This document shows, piece after piece, positions 20,980 through 31,789 of a stretch of DNA of 64,000 nucleotides. The notes under the pieces were generated by a model, which was given only the letters and a program-made list of their open reading frames with translations, was not told the origin of the DNA and did no database searches. Positions within the stretch are counted from its first letter, which is position 1. Each line of letters opens with the position of its first letter. The DNA is from Prorocentrum cordatum (lineage: Eukaryota; Sar; Dinophyceae; Prorocentrales; Prorocentraceae), in NCBI GenBank assembly GCA_963575745.1, contig CAUYUJ010001459.1:271749-335748 (forward strand), given 5' to 3'. Made by a program: the position numbers and the translations under genes.

Positions 20980-21516
20980 CGACGCGATTTGAATAACAGC
21001 GCATATCGGCGCGAGCCCCTGCGCGTCGCAGGAACGCTGCCCAGCGGCGGTGAAATTGCACGGAGCGGCTGCGCAAGGGTCGCTGCAACGGCCCGGGCGC
21101 GCGCCGACGCGATTTGAAGACAGCGCGCGTGGACGCGAGCCCCTGCGCGTGGCAGGGGCGCCGCCCAGCGGCGGTGAGATTGCATGGAGCGGCTGCGCAG
21201 GGCGCGCAGGATAGCTCGTTGCCTCGAGGAGAGGGAACCGCATGTGCATCCTCTGTGGCGCGGCGCGCGAAGGCCGATGCAAGGGCGATGTGCAGCGCGC
21301 GCGCGACGCGACGCCGCGAGCTCCCCGTGGCCCTTTGTCGACGCCTTGGCGATGCATAGACCAGGCTGACACGAAGTGCGCGGGATGGTTCGTTGCTTGG
21401 CGAAAGAGACCCCATGTTTGTATCCTTGGCACCGCGAGGCGACGCGCACAGTCCGATGCATGGGCGATGCGACCTGCGCGCTTGAAGAGACAGGGAGGCC
21501 CCCCCACACACACACG

Positions 21517-21549
<33 letters not shown>

Positions 21550-21760
21550 TGAACAGCAAGTTGCCGACGCCTTGGCGATGCATGGCCTAGCTCGACGCGA
21601 GGCGCGCGGGATAGCTCGTTGCTTCCACGAGAGGCCCCCCCCCCCCCTAGCACCCCTGGGACTGGCCGATGCAACGGCGATGCGACGCGCGCGCGAAGCG
21701 ACGAAACGGGTAGATCCTCGCGGCATGATGCCGACGCATTGGCGATGCGTCGCTCAGCTC
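20980..21760 (+). repeat. Diverged tandem repeats (GACGCGATTTGA and GGCGATGC modules)
   Basis: One pair of about 124-bp units starts at GACGCGATTTGA (20984 and 21108). It is followed by about 170-230-bp units marked by GGATAGCTCGTTGC (21212, 21382, 21609) and GACGCCTTGGCGATGCAT (21338, 21568). A (CT)n run lies at 21518-21546. The minus-strand frames of 250-380 aa crossing this are repeat-derived. Confidence 0.6.
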
Positions 21761-21959
21761 GGTGCGTCCGCCAGGGGGTCGCGCTTTGCGGCGTCCTCCG
21801 AGCTCGGCTCGGGCGCCTCGGCGCCCCGACCGACATCGTTCGCCAGCGCGCCACGGGGGCGGCTCACAACCCGAAAGGGTCGAGGTCGCGCCCGTACCTC
21901 TCGCGAAGGACAGTAACGACGCCGTGCCTGGCGACAGGCGTGCGCCCAGGAGGCGGCGA

Positions 21960-22750
21960 AACTTGCCAGAACGCCATCCCTGGCCCTCCGAGGCCGCGGT
22001 CTGAGGGGCGCGCCCATGGATTCGCCGATCCTCTCAGAGCGCCATTCCTGGAGATCCGAGGCCACGGATCTGCGCGACGGTCTTGCCCTGGCATTTGCAG
22101 ATCCGCCCAGAACGCCATTCCTGGCTCTCCGAAGCCAAGGATCTGCGTGAGGCGGGCGCCCTGCGATTTGTAAAAGCTTTCAGAACGCCATTCCTGGGAC
22201 TTCGGTGCCACGGTTTTAGGGGTTGGCCTTGCGATTTGCAAAAGCTCCCAGAACACCATTCCTGGCACTCCGGGGGCGCGGATCTGCGTGAGGGGTGTCC
22301 CCAAATGGGGGGGCGCGGAAGGGGCAGCGCAAGGGCGTTTGAAGGCATTTTTATTTAACAGCGAAGACTGATAGTTTTCTAATGGTCGCAAAAGAAAGCA
22401 TCATGACTCCCCAGGGGGGTCCGGGCAGGATCCGGGGAGACTCCGCGGAAGTCGTTTTAAGCAAACAGTTGCACACTTCGTGGTCTTCGAGGTTCCCAGA
22501 ACTTCATTCCTGGGCACGATTCTGAATGCCCGGAGCCAACTGTAGGCCACTTCGTGGTCTTCGAATCCCCAGAACTTCATTCCTGGGCATGATTTTGAAT
22601 GCCCGGAGCGAACTGTAGGCCACTTCGTGGTCTTCGAGTTCCCAGAACTTCATTCCTGGGCATGATTTTGAATGCCCGGAGCCAACTGCAGGCCACTTCG
22701 TGGTCTTCGAGTTTCCAGAACTTCATTCCCGGGCCACATTTTGAATGCTG
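21960..22750 (+). repeat. 73-bp repeat array (CCAGAACNCCATTCCTGG)
   Basis: The landmark CAGAACGCCATTCCTGG recurs at about 21966, 22037, 22109, 22182 and 22249. After a gap, a tighter set with CACTTCGTGGTCTTCGA starts at 22474, 22548, 22621 and 22694 (73-74 bp apart). Each unit contains the small inverted motif CCAGAA...TTCCTGG. Related units occur at 16600-16800 and 30880-31050. Confidence 0.8.
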
Positions 22751-23360
22751 AGGCAGGCTGAGGCTGAGGCTGAGGCAGGCTGTGAGGCTGAGGCAGGCTG
22801 AGGCTGAGGCCGAGGCTGAAGGCAGACGGAGGCTGAGGCTGAAGCAGGCTGAGGCTGAGGCAGGGGCTGAGGCTGAGGCTGAGGCTGAGGCTGAGGCTGA
22901 GGCTGAGGCTGATGCTCAGGCAGGCTGAGGCTCAGGCTGATGCAGGCTGAGGCTGAGGCATGCTGAGGCTGAGGCCGAGGCTGAAGGCAGAACTGAGGCT
23001 GAGGCAAGCAGGCTGAGGCTGAGGCTGAGGCAGACTGAGGCTGAGGCTGAGGCAGGCTGAGGCTGAGGCTGATTCAGGGTGAGGCTGATTCAGGGTGAGG
23101 CTGAGGCAGGCTGCGGCTGAGGCCGAGGCTGAAGGCAGACTGAGGCTGAAGCAGGCTGAGGGTGAGGCTGAGGCGGGCTGAGGCTGAGGCTGAGGCATGC
23201 TGAGGCTGAGGCAGGCTGAGGCTGAGGCTGAGGCTGATGCAGGGTGAGGCTGAGGCAGGCTGAGGCTGAGGCCGAGGCCGAAGGCAGACTGAGGCTGAGG
23301 CTGAAGCAGGCTGAGGCTGAGGCTGAGGCAGGCTGAGGCTGAGGCTGTGACTGCGACTGC
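22745..23360 (+). repeat. GAGGCT hexanucleotide minisatellite
   Basis: Mostly (GAGGCT)n with GAGGCAG variants and an occasional GAAGGCAGA unit that sets a longer higher-order spacing. The minus frames are Ser/Leu/Gln/Pro repeats. Confidence 0.95.
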
Positions 23361-23534
23361 CGTTGCCACTGCGACTGTCATCGCGAATGCGATTGCGAAT
23401 GCGAGAACAGCAGAATTCTACAACTGGATTCTCATCTGAATCTTAAGTGGAATGCTTCCATATATGCTCCTACACATCGCTGTTAGGTTGCTTTGCCGGG
23501 ATAACAGTAATTAAATATGTATAGGCCCTTTGTT

Positions 23535-23850
23535 CTTAGGGTTAGGGCGTAAGGTTTTGAGTGAGGGTTGGGGGCTAGGGTCAGGGATTATGGTGGGGAT
23601 TCGGGTTTGGTTTAGGGGGTCGGGTCAGGTATAGAGTTAGGGGTGAGGGTTCGGGGTCGGGTTTAGGGTTAGGGTTTAGGGTTAGGGTTGGCGTTTAGGG
23701 TTGGGTTTGAGGTTTGGGGATGAGCGTGAGTGTTAGGGGTTAGTGCATGGACCAGGGTTAGAGTTATGGGGCTAGGGTTACGGTTGCGGTTTTAGGGTTC
23801 GGGTGATGTGTTAGGGTTAGGGTTCGGGGTTCGGGTAGGGCCGCGGACTA
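23535..23850 (+). repeat. Degenerate telomere-like repeats
   Basis: Many TTAGGG and TTTAGGG units mixed with GGTTGG, GGGTTCGGG and similar variants. The cleanest part is 23655-23695. Plant- and alveolate-type telomeres use TTTAGGG. The degeneration and internal position suggest an interstitial array. Confidence 0.7.
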
Positions 23851-24590
23851 GCGGCGGACCTGCGCGCCATGCCTTAAACATAACAACTCTGATTGGCGGG
23901 GGGCGTCGCCGTCAAGCGGGTGGCTGCAATGGATATGAGGCGCCATCAGGGATGCGAGCGATAAGGGGGGGGGGGGGGGCCTGGGCCGATCTCAGCGACG
24001 CTTCGCCGCGTTGCCGTCTCAAACGGCTGGCGCCCAAAATTTGAACTCTGCCTCGCCTGGGAGGTCTCGCCGGAGGGGTTTTTGGCGGCGGCCCCCGCGC
24101 ATTCTCTGGGCTCTCGGCGGGGCCCGCGAGCGAATTATCCAGAGATTGGCGGGGTGTGCGCGCCTGCGTGCGTTCGCGATTCTGCCACTCAGTGCACAAG
24201 ACTGACCATCATCCTCTCTTCCTCCTCCTGCTCCAGTCCCCTTTCCTGCCTTCACCTGCTCCTCGTGCTTATGCTGCTGCTGCTTCTCCACCCCCCCGCC
24301 CCCCCTTCTACCCTGCCCCATCCGATGCTCCGCCATTTTCCGACTTGAAGGCTCAACGCTGGGTTTGCTCGGCAAGTTTCTCGTTGGTCGACGGGCCGGA
24401 TGGGTTGCGAGGTGGTGCTGTCGGCGTTTTCTCGCTCGGCAGGCTTCCTGTTTCCTGGGCCGCGTTTGAAAATTTCCCCGTCGCACCCGACAAATGTTCT
24501 GGTCCGCCCCGCTCGCGCCCGCTCGCGTTCCTCGTTGAACAAAATTTGCTCGGCGAAGGACCCAGCCGTATGCAGCTTGTAAGTGCCGTC
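23850..24590. other. Unassigned spacer
   Basis: A G14 run is at about 23966. A CT-rich stretch is at 24210-24320. No gene seen. Confidence 0.35.
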
Positions 24591-26110
24591 GTTGCACACA
24601 CCGCATTCGGAGGAGCTCCCTATAGGGCCACGAGACGCGCGAGGCGCGTGCCAAAATTTGCCGGGCGGGCGCATGCGAAAGCAGCCGCTGGGCCCTTCAG
24701 TAGAGTTCCCCATGGAGCCACCGGGCGCGCGATGGGCGCGCCGAAATTGGCGCGGTGGGCGCATGCGAACGCAGCCGCTGGGGCCGTCGGTGGATCTCCC
24801 TGCGGGGCCGCGAAGCGTGTGATGGGTGCGCCGAAATGGGCGCGGTGGGCGCATGCGAACGTTGCCGCTGGCGCCTTCGGTGGAGCTCCCTATGTGGCCA
24901 CGAAACGCGTGGGGGGCGTGCCGGAATGGGCGTGGGTGACGCACGTGGGCGGTGGCACTGCGGCCTTCGATGGAGCTCCCTATGGGGCCACGACACGCGT
25001 GAGGGGTGTGACGAAATTTGCGCGGGTGACGCATGCGGGCGGCGGCGCTGGCGCCTTCGGTGGAGCTCTTTACTGGGCCACGAAACGTGTGGGGAGTGCG
25101 CCGACATGGTCGCGGGTGACGCATGCGGGCGGTGGCGCTGGCGCCTTCTAGTGGGCTCCCTATGGGGCCGCGGGGCGCGTGGGGGGCGCGCCGGAATGGG
25201 CGCGGGCGACGCGCGCGGGCGAGGGCCCCGGGGCCTTCGTTGGAGCTATGGGGCAAGGAAACGCATGAGGGGTGGGGCGAGATGGGCGCGGGCGACGCAT
25301 GCGGGCGGCGGCACTGAGGCCTTCGGCGGGGCTCCACGTGTGAGGGGCGTGCCGAAATGAGTGCGGATGACGCATGCAGGCGGTGGCGCTGCGGCCTTCG
25401 GCGGAGCCCCCTATGGGGCCGCGAAGCGTGCGAGGGGTGTGTCGAATTGGTCGTGGGTGGCGCATGCGGGCGGCGGCGCTGGCGCCTTCGCCGGGGCTTC
25501 CTATGGGGCCGCGAAGCGAATGAGGGGCGTGCCGAGATGTGCGTGGGTGACGCGCGCGGGCGGTGACACTGGGCCACGAAACGTGTCAGGGGTGTGCCGA
25601 GATGGGCGTGGGCGACGCGCGCGGGCGGTGGCGCTGGGGCTTCGGTGGGGCTCTTTATTGGGCCACCAAACGTGTGAGGTGTGCGCTGACATGGTTGTGG
25701 GTGACGCATGCGGGCGGTGGCGCTGGGGCCTTCGGTGGAGCTCCCTTTGGGACCACGAAACGTGTGGCGGATGTGCCGACATTGGCGTGGGTGACGCATG
25801 CGGGCGGTGGCGCTGCGGCTCTCGGCGGAGCTCCCTATGGGGCCGCGACGCGCGTGAGGGGTGTGGCGACAAGCGCGTGGGTGACGCATGCGGGCGGCGG
25901 CGCTGGCGCCTTCGGCGGGGCCCCCGATGGGGCCACGAAACGTTTGAGGTGCGCGCCGAAATCGGCGTGGGCGACGCACGCGGGCGGCGACGCCGCGGCC
26001 TTCGATGGAGATCCCTATGGGGCCGGGAAGCGCGCGAGGGGCGTGCCGAAATGGGCGCGGATGACGCACGCGGGCGGCGGAGGGGGGAGGGCGAGGAGGA
26101 CCGAGTGGGC
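24590..26110 (+). repeat. 90-bp satellite array related to the 99-bp array
   Basis: The landmark GACGCATGCGGGCGG recurs about every 90 bp (25028, 25118, 25208), with shorter steps of 86, 75 and 65 bp where units are deleted, over about 17 units. The plus-strand translation repeats a 30-residue unit containing GGAPYGATKR, then W and THAGGGAGAF. Indels shift the frame several times, so no single frame spans it. The minus strand stays open for 780 codons only because the unit lacks stops on that strand. Confidence 0.95.
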
Positions 26111-26866
26111 GACGCGGGGGGCACTGTCTTTTCATCGTGAGGACCCAACAGGATGGCCGGGATAGAAATCCTGGCTCGGAGGGGCCAATTTCCTCGCTCG
26201 CTTCTAGAAATTCCATCGTTCGTTTCGAGAAATTTCCTCCTTCGCCTGTCGACCGATGGACGGGGGAGATCGCGGGCAGACCGACCGAGCCCGCGCCCGG
26301 GCTAGATGCCGCGGGCGGCTCCGCCAGCTCAGGCAGCAAGTTTTCCCGGGCGACTTCGACGAGGAGCTGCGCAGGTACGCCCATGGCTTCAGCGCGACGC
26401 AGCGCTGGATGTTGCGGGTCCCAAGGGCGCCCCGCGCGCGCGCCGGCGCCCCTGCGTCGCCGTCGCCAAGGCCCGCGCCCAGATCGGGGCCAGCCTTCGC
26501 AGCCGATTGGCGCCTCATCGCGATCAACCCCAACGCGCAGGGGCAGCCCCCAGGAGGCGCGCGCGCGCGGCAGCTTTCGCAGGGCCTCCGCCACCCGCCT
26601 GGCCCGCGCCGGGGGGGCTTGGGAAATCCCGAGCCAATCGCACGGGGAAGCGCGACTTGGCTACCAGCGTCGGCGCCGTGACGGCCGCGGCAAACTGCGT
26701 CAGTGGCAAGGGGGGCCTGCGCAAGAATTTGGGGTTGAGGGCGTCAGCTTGGGGCCGGATCTGCCGCGTTGAGGGGGCCCCGCTGGGAACCGCGGTCGCT
26801 GTCTGCGCTCATGCTTGACGGGGCGATCTGGGGGCGACCTAGAATCTGCCGGGGGGCCCGGCCTCG
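26111..26866. other. Unassigned GC-rich stretch before the LINE relict
   Basis: Plus-strand frames at 26256-26818 are open but not recognised. They could be upstream parts of the retroelement body that starts at about 26867, but no motif supports this. Confidence 0.3.
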
Positions 26867-28606
26867 GTGGATCCAACGTGGCGCCCGCGGACCAGGAGCT
26901 CCTCGCGCAGGGTCAACTGCCGGGCGCCAGCTGGGCAGCCCCTTCCCGTGCAACGCAGGTGCGAGCAGGTGCCTCGACTCCTGCGTGGTCTCGCGGGGCG
27001 CGGCCTACAGCGTCGCCGACGCATTTGCGGCATGCGGCGCCGCGCGGGCCGCGCGCGCCGGCCCAGATCATTGTCCGTGGTTTCAGCCTTCGCAATCCAG
27101 CGACGGCTCAAACCACTTGAGAGCCCTTCCCCACCAAACCCCAGGTGGGCCTGGATGGCCAGTCGCAAGGCCCCCGGGCCCATCCGTGAGAGCATCTGGA
27201 GCGAATGGCTGACCAATATGGATGATTATGCTTGCCGCCGGTTTGGCCTTGCAAGCGACTGCGGCGCACCGCGTCGAGAGAGGGCAAACCAATCCAGTTC
27301 AGTCGCCAACCCCGCAAGGGGCATTGGGAGAGGCCACTCCCCCGCAGCCAGGGTCTCTCTGGGGGAGCCAGCCTGAGCTGCCCGAGCTTTGGCCGACGAT
27401 CACAGTCTTTACAGGGAAGTCGGATGGAAGTGGCGCTGGGCCGATCGCGCTCATCTGCAGCTCCATAATGGCCTGGACCAGACTTCGACAGCATGTAGCG
27501 CGAGAGTGGGAAGAAACCAGCTGCGCAGTACCCGGGGGATCAAAGGTCAAACGTGCGAGCATGCAGGGTGGGAGCGCAACATCCTGGCACGCGTGGCCAG
27601 GGTCCCCAATTTCGAGGCGGCCACTCCGTTGACCGACCTCTCAGTTCTGCGAGAGGGTGGCGCACCGAGTTATGATGAAACGGCCGCTGCAATTCGGATG
27701 CTCCTCCGCGTGGCATCCGCAGCGCGCAGGTTACGCGCGGGCCCCAGGATCATCAGCTTCCAGAGCTCGGCCAGCCACGCGTTTCAAGCTTTCGGCACAG
27801 TTCTCGCGGGCTGCAGCCCGGCGACAAGCTTTGCCAAGATGTTGCTCGACCGCCCGTCGCATTCCACCCGACAAAGCTACCCCCATGTGCGCGGCAGAAA
27901 TGTCGTCGATAATGTGTACGTGCAGTTGGGGGCCTGGCCAACGGTTGTCACGGGCCTCGGAGAAATCGGACAAGAGCTCCCCCCTAGACGCTGCCAGCTG
28001 GATTTTCTTTTGCGGGGGGGGGGAACGCGCGGCACCACCCCCGCCCTGAAACTCGCTCGGGGCCCAGACCGCGCCAGGGCCCACCTAGGGTTCAAAGGGA
28101 AGCTGGTCGCCAAACGCGTCGGCCCCTGGTTCTACACGTGCGTGCGCGAGGCGAGCCAGCATGCCCTTGCAAGCAGGCTCTGGAAAGGCGCCAAGAGGAG
28201 CTGGAGACTCAGGCAGCTGCGGCGCGCAGGAGGCACAGCTCGCAACGCGCAGCGCGCAGGTCCACAAATCTGCGGCCCATGGGGGACTGCGGCGAGGGGG
28301 GCCAGTAGTAGGCAGGTTCACGCCACCAAAGTCTCTGCGGTTACGTCCCTCCGCAAAGAAAAAGTCCACGGCCTCGGCGGGGCCCAGGTAGTTTTCATCG
28401 GCCACGGGACATATGCTCGATCCATTGCTGCCGATCGCAGGCAGGTTGTCCAGTTCTGGGCTCAGGCTGGCGGGGGCGGACGGCCTTCGCTGGCCAACTT
28501 GTTGCAGGTTTTGGTTGGGGCTCAAGCGGAGCTTGAGGTGCATGAGTTCACCTGGCGCAGAGTCAGGCCCCCTGCGCACGCTTGCGCCGTGACACTTCGA
28601 GTTTGA
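26867..28606 (+). pseudogene. LINE reverse-transcriptase relict
   Basis: One plus frame is open from 26867 to 28606 except for a single TGA at 27374-27376. Motifs that fit a dinoflagellate non-LTR reverse transcriptase are in order. KAPGPIRESIWSEW (27165-27206) resembles the KAxGxD finger motif with the Asp lost. GTVLAGCSPATSFAKML (27794-27844) fits the region before the active site. VVDNVYVQ (27902-27925) sits where a (V/I)DD active-site box is expected, with the second Asp changed to Asn. The enzyme would make cDNA during target-primed retrotransposition. With a stop and two altered catalytic positions, this copy is dead. An RNase H-like segment follows at 29013. Assignment rests on remembered family patterns, not a search. 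Confidence 0.55.
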
Positions 28607-29012
28607 GGGCGGCATGCTGTCGACGCGCAGAGGGCGCCCACACGCGGCGGAAGGGAGATTGGCCCCCTTGCTCTGGCCCCGCATCAGGTAGGCACTTTTT
28701 TCCCAGCGGGCTGTGGCAGCTCCATCAGATGTTAAAGCGATGCAGACCCAAACCTCTTCGAAGGTTTGGGCCAGGCCAATCCTTTGGAAACGTCTGATGT
28801 GGCGCCGTGAATGGGACCCCTCCGAGTCTCGGGGCCAGCGCCAGCAAGAAGCCCGCATGAACGAGGTCCCACAGCGCGAGTGGACAAGAGCGTCAGCACA
28901 GACAGTCGTGCGCACAGCCCTTCCTATTCACGCTCTGCACGGCGGCGCCGGGGATTCTGCTGCGTTCATCGCACGTTAGCGCGGCGCCGCGCGCCGCCGG
29001 CAACGCTGTGAG
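28607..29012. other. Interval between RT and RNase H relicts
   Basis: GC-rich and probably decayed retroelement body. No frame is continuous and no motif was recognised. Confidence 0.35.
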
Positions 29013-29720
29013 GTGGCAACAGACGTCGAGGGGCTCGCGTTTGGCATTGCACGCTTCGTTCCCGAACGGGCCCCCCTCCCCATCGCCAGCGGCCAGGCCG
29101 GCATGTGCTGGGTTAACAGACCCAGTGATGGGCAGCTCTGCGGGCTCATTTCTGCGGACGGGTCTGCGACTGACCCGACTGGCTCCGCGCTCGCCAGGGC
29201 TAGATGGGGGCCACCGCAGGTCAGCGAAGACGGACAGTTTGCACTTGGCTGCCACGGAGCAGCCCCGCGCGAAATGGCTTCTCCTCAGACCGCTCGCGCT
29301 GGCATGGACGACGCCATCAACGCGGCGACGGCGGGCGCCGGCGCCGCGCCTTTCGGGCCCGCGTTTTGCGCTGTCCGCTGCGCCGCGCTCAATTGTCTGA
29401 ATAACTTGTGCTTTGCCCAAAGCAGCTGCTGTAGTCGCGCGGGCACGCGGGCCCGGATCTTTCATGTCCTCGACGACCTGCCGCCCGCGTCAGCCAAAGT
29501 CCTGGCGCATGCCAGCTGGGCAGATGTCGTCGCTGGGCGAGCCTCTGCTTTCCACAAGCTTGGGTCGGATCACGCGGGCAGCCCTGGGCGAGGAGCTGCT
29601 TGCCACCCGTCTACACAACAGACTCAGCGAGTCACAAGGGCTTTCAGTTGCGTCGCTCGTCAGGCGGCTCTCTGGGCGGGCGAGCAAGAGGCTCCCATGG
29701 CCGACCGTAAAATTCGAGAT
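29013..29720 (+). pseudogene. LINE RNase H-like relict
   Basis: The plus frame (29013 onward, shifted relative to the RT part) contains LISADGSATDPTGSALARAR at about 29145-29204. This fits the first strand of RNase H with its catalytic Asp. Further on, VLAHASWADVVAGRASAFHK (about 29502-29561) resembles the C-terminal AH-x-W/Y-x-x-V-x-x-GR segment seen in dinoflagellate LINE RNase H domains. RNase H would remove the RNA strand after reverse transcription. The order RT then RNase H matches a LINE. The frame stays open into downstream unrelated repeats to 30752, so its end is not a real C-terminus. Confidence 0.5.
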
Positions 29721-30088
29721 GCCGATGCGTTGCCAGGCCAGCATGGCGACACTCCCCAGCGCGCCCTGTTCCGACCCCCTCCTTTGCCCATGATCGATGG
29801 CGCGGGGCGCAGGTTCATTGTCCCAGGAGGCCCAGACGAGTTTCTTAAGCTTGCCCCGCTCGCTGGCTGGCCATTCAGTTCGCAGGGTTGGTGGATGGCT
29901 TCCCTCGTCCCTCGCGGTAGCGCAGCCCCCTTGTTGCACCACGCGTTGAGGCTGCAGTTGGGGGGGGGCCTCCGTTCAGGACCGCAGACAGCAGCTGAGC
30001 AGGGCGGCCCGCGGTCTCTCTCCCGCCCGGCCCCCGCAGCTTCGTGGCTGGGCCCACGGGGCCAGCAAAGGCGCCCCCCCCTTCGACC
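29721..30088. other. Downstream LINE flank
   Basis: Open but unrecognised. It may be the 3' part of the same element. A G9 run lies at 29960-29968. Confidence 0.3.
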
Positions 30089-30090
30089 TA

Positions 30091-30266
30091 CAGTCGGGGC
30101 CCTGAAGAAGGAACCCTTTTCGTTGGGGAGGGGCTCCGCGTTCCTTAAAAGTTCCACAGTTTGCCTCAGGCTTTCCTCATGTTTTCGACCGGAAATCGAA
30201 GTTCAACTTATGGTTAAAAGGGGCCCCGTTCCTTCTTCAGGGTTCCTTAGGTCAACGCCCCGACTG
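30091..30266 (+). mobile_element. Tc1/mariner-like MITE (CAGTCGGGGC ends), copy 2
   Basis: Begins CAGTCGGGGCCCTGAAGAAG, ends CAACGCCCCGACTG, and has TA on both sides (30089-30090, 30267-30268). The interior has TTTTCGACCGGAAATCGAAG, a small palindrome kept in the other copies. It is the best-preserved plus-oriented copy. Confidence 0.85.
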
Positions 30267-30269
30267 TAC

Positions 30270-30680
30270 AGGTCTTTGGGCCGTCCTCTGGAGCCGCGCT
30301 GCCCCCTTTCGCGGGAAGGGGTGGGGGGCGAGACTGGCGCGGGGTTGAAGGGGGGGGGTGGCGGGAGCTCGCGACGCGGAGCGGTGGTGCTTGGATGCGG
30401 CGCCCCCCGCCACGGCCCCACCGCAGCCACGTTGGAAAACCGGGCACGGCGCCCCGGGAGGGAGGAGGCGCCCGTTTGGGCTCCGCCCGTTTCCCTGCCG
30501 CTTGTCGTTGTTATTGCTACGCCGCGTGCGCCTCTTTTGTCGCCCGCGAGACGGTTCCGCACGGCGCTACATCGCGCAGTCGGTTCCCTCGAGCGTGCTG
30601 CTCGTGTTCCGCTCGAGCCTCTGCTGGCCCAGCATGCGTCGACGATGTTGCTCGGCTGGGGAAATCAAAACATGGATGCG
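30270..30680. other. Unassigned spacer
   Basis: GC-rich. The open frames contain no known domain. Confidence 0.3.
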
Positions 30681-31380
30681 GGAGGAGGAGGAGGAGGAGG
30701 AGGAGGAGGAGGAGGAGGAGGAGGAGGAGGAGGAAGGAATATACCAGTGTAGACCCACGGCGACTCAACAGTGTTGCAAGACACCTTCCAGCCAAGTTCT
30801 TTTTGTTCAGGTCCTGACAATAATGCATTCTCATTACGGGAAGGGGCTTAATTACCAGAAATCGGCAGCCTGAGATTCACGATCCGTGCCAAAACACTGT
30901 TCTTGGGATTTCAACGGCGCGGATCCACGTGATTGTTACGTCCTGACAGACCTGAATCATTCCAGAATTCTGTTCCTTCGACCTCGGCGCCGCGAATCAA
31001 CGTGAAGTTTGTTGCGCCCTGATAATCCTGAGTCGTACCATGACGAACCTATGCAACAGAATGTGCGCGGCGATGAGGCAGGGCAACCTTTGTTTAAAAA
31101 GGAGCCGCCGTCCATCCATGAACGTGTTGCAAGCGTTTGAATGGAATGTGCGTGGCGCGAAGGCGAAAGCCACATTTTGAAACGAATCCTCCATACATCA
31201 GTGAAACTTATGTTTAAGACGAGTGTGCGCGGCGCTAAGGCGAGTGGCAAATGTTGAAAAGAACGTGCCCTCCATCCGTGAAATTGCTGCTAACGGTTGA
31301 GACGAGTGTGCTCGGCGCGTAGGCGAGAGCCACATGTTGAAAACGACCCAGCCTCCGTTTTTCAAATTGTTGCAGGTCTC
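30680..31380 (+). repeat. Composite repeat: (GAG)n plus 73-bp-like and 88-bp-like units, copy B
   Basis: (GAG)n at 30680-30738 is followed by ACCAGTGTAGACC...CAACAGTGTTGCAAGACA. Then come units with CCAGAATTCTGTTCCTTCGA and CGCGAATCAACGTGA, and then about four units of roughly 80-90 bp with GTGCGCGGCGCTAAGGCGAG and CCATCCATGAA. The module order equals that at 16470-17000. Confidence 0.7.
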
Positions 31381-31539
31381 AATTTACCGGAAATTTCTGG
31401 CGAAATGCCCGGCCCGCCCCACCGATTCGCCTAAGGGTTCGCGAGGGAGGATTTGGTTTACACCAGGAAGATGGATCGAAGAGGGAGGATGAAGGAGGTC
31501 GGAGGTGGAGCAGAAAGTCTCCTTTAGTTTGTTGGCCCG

Positions 31540-31616
31540 CCACTTTCATGGAGGAGGTTGATCGAGGGAGGAGGGATGTGGATGGAGGAGGAAGGATATG
31601 GGGGGAGGATGGAATA

Positions 31617-31647
<31 letters not shown>

Positions 31648-31735
31648 GAGGAGGAGGAGGAGGATCAGGAGGAGGAGGAGGAGGAAGGAAGAGCGAGGAG
31701 GAAGAAGGAGACGAGAGGAGAGAAATTAGAAAGGA
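31540..31735 (+). repeat. GGA purine tract
   Basis: GAGGAGG runs, densest at 31615-31690. Confidence 0.9.
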
Positions 31736-31789
31736 AAGAGATGACGGGGGCGCCCGATACGTACTCGTCCTCTTCGTCATCCTTATCAA

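Noticed and set aside
24252-26594. 780-codon minus-strand open frame
   Set aside because: It lies across the 90-bp satellite on the strand that simply lacks stop codons. Its Arg/Pro/His-rich repeats follow the DNA period. The better protein reading, if any, is the opposite strand.
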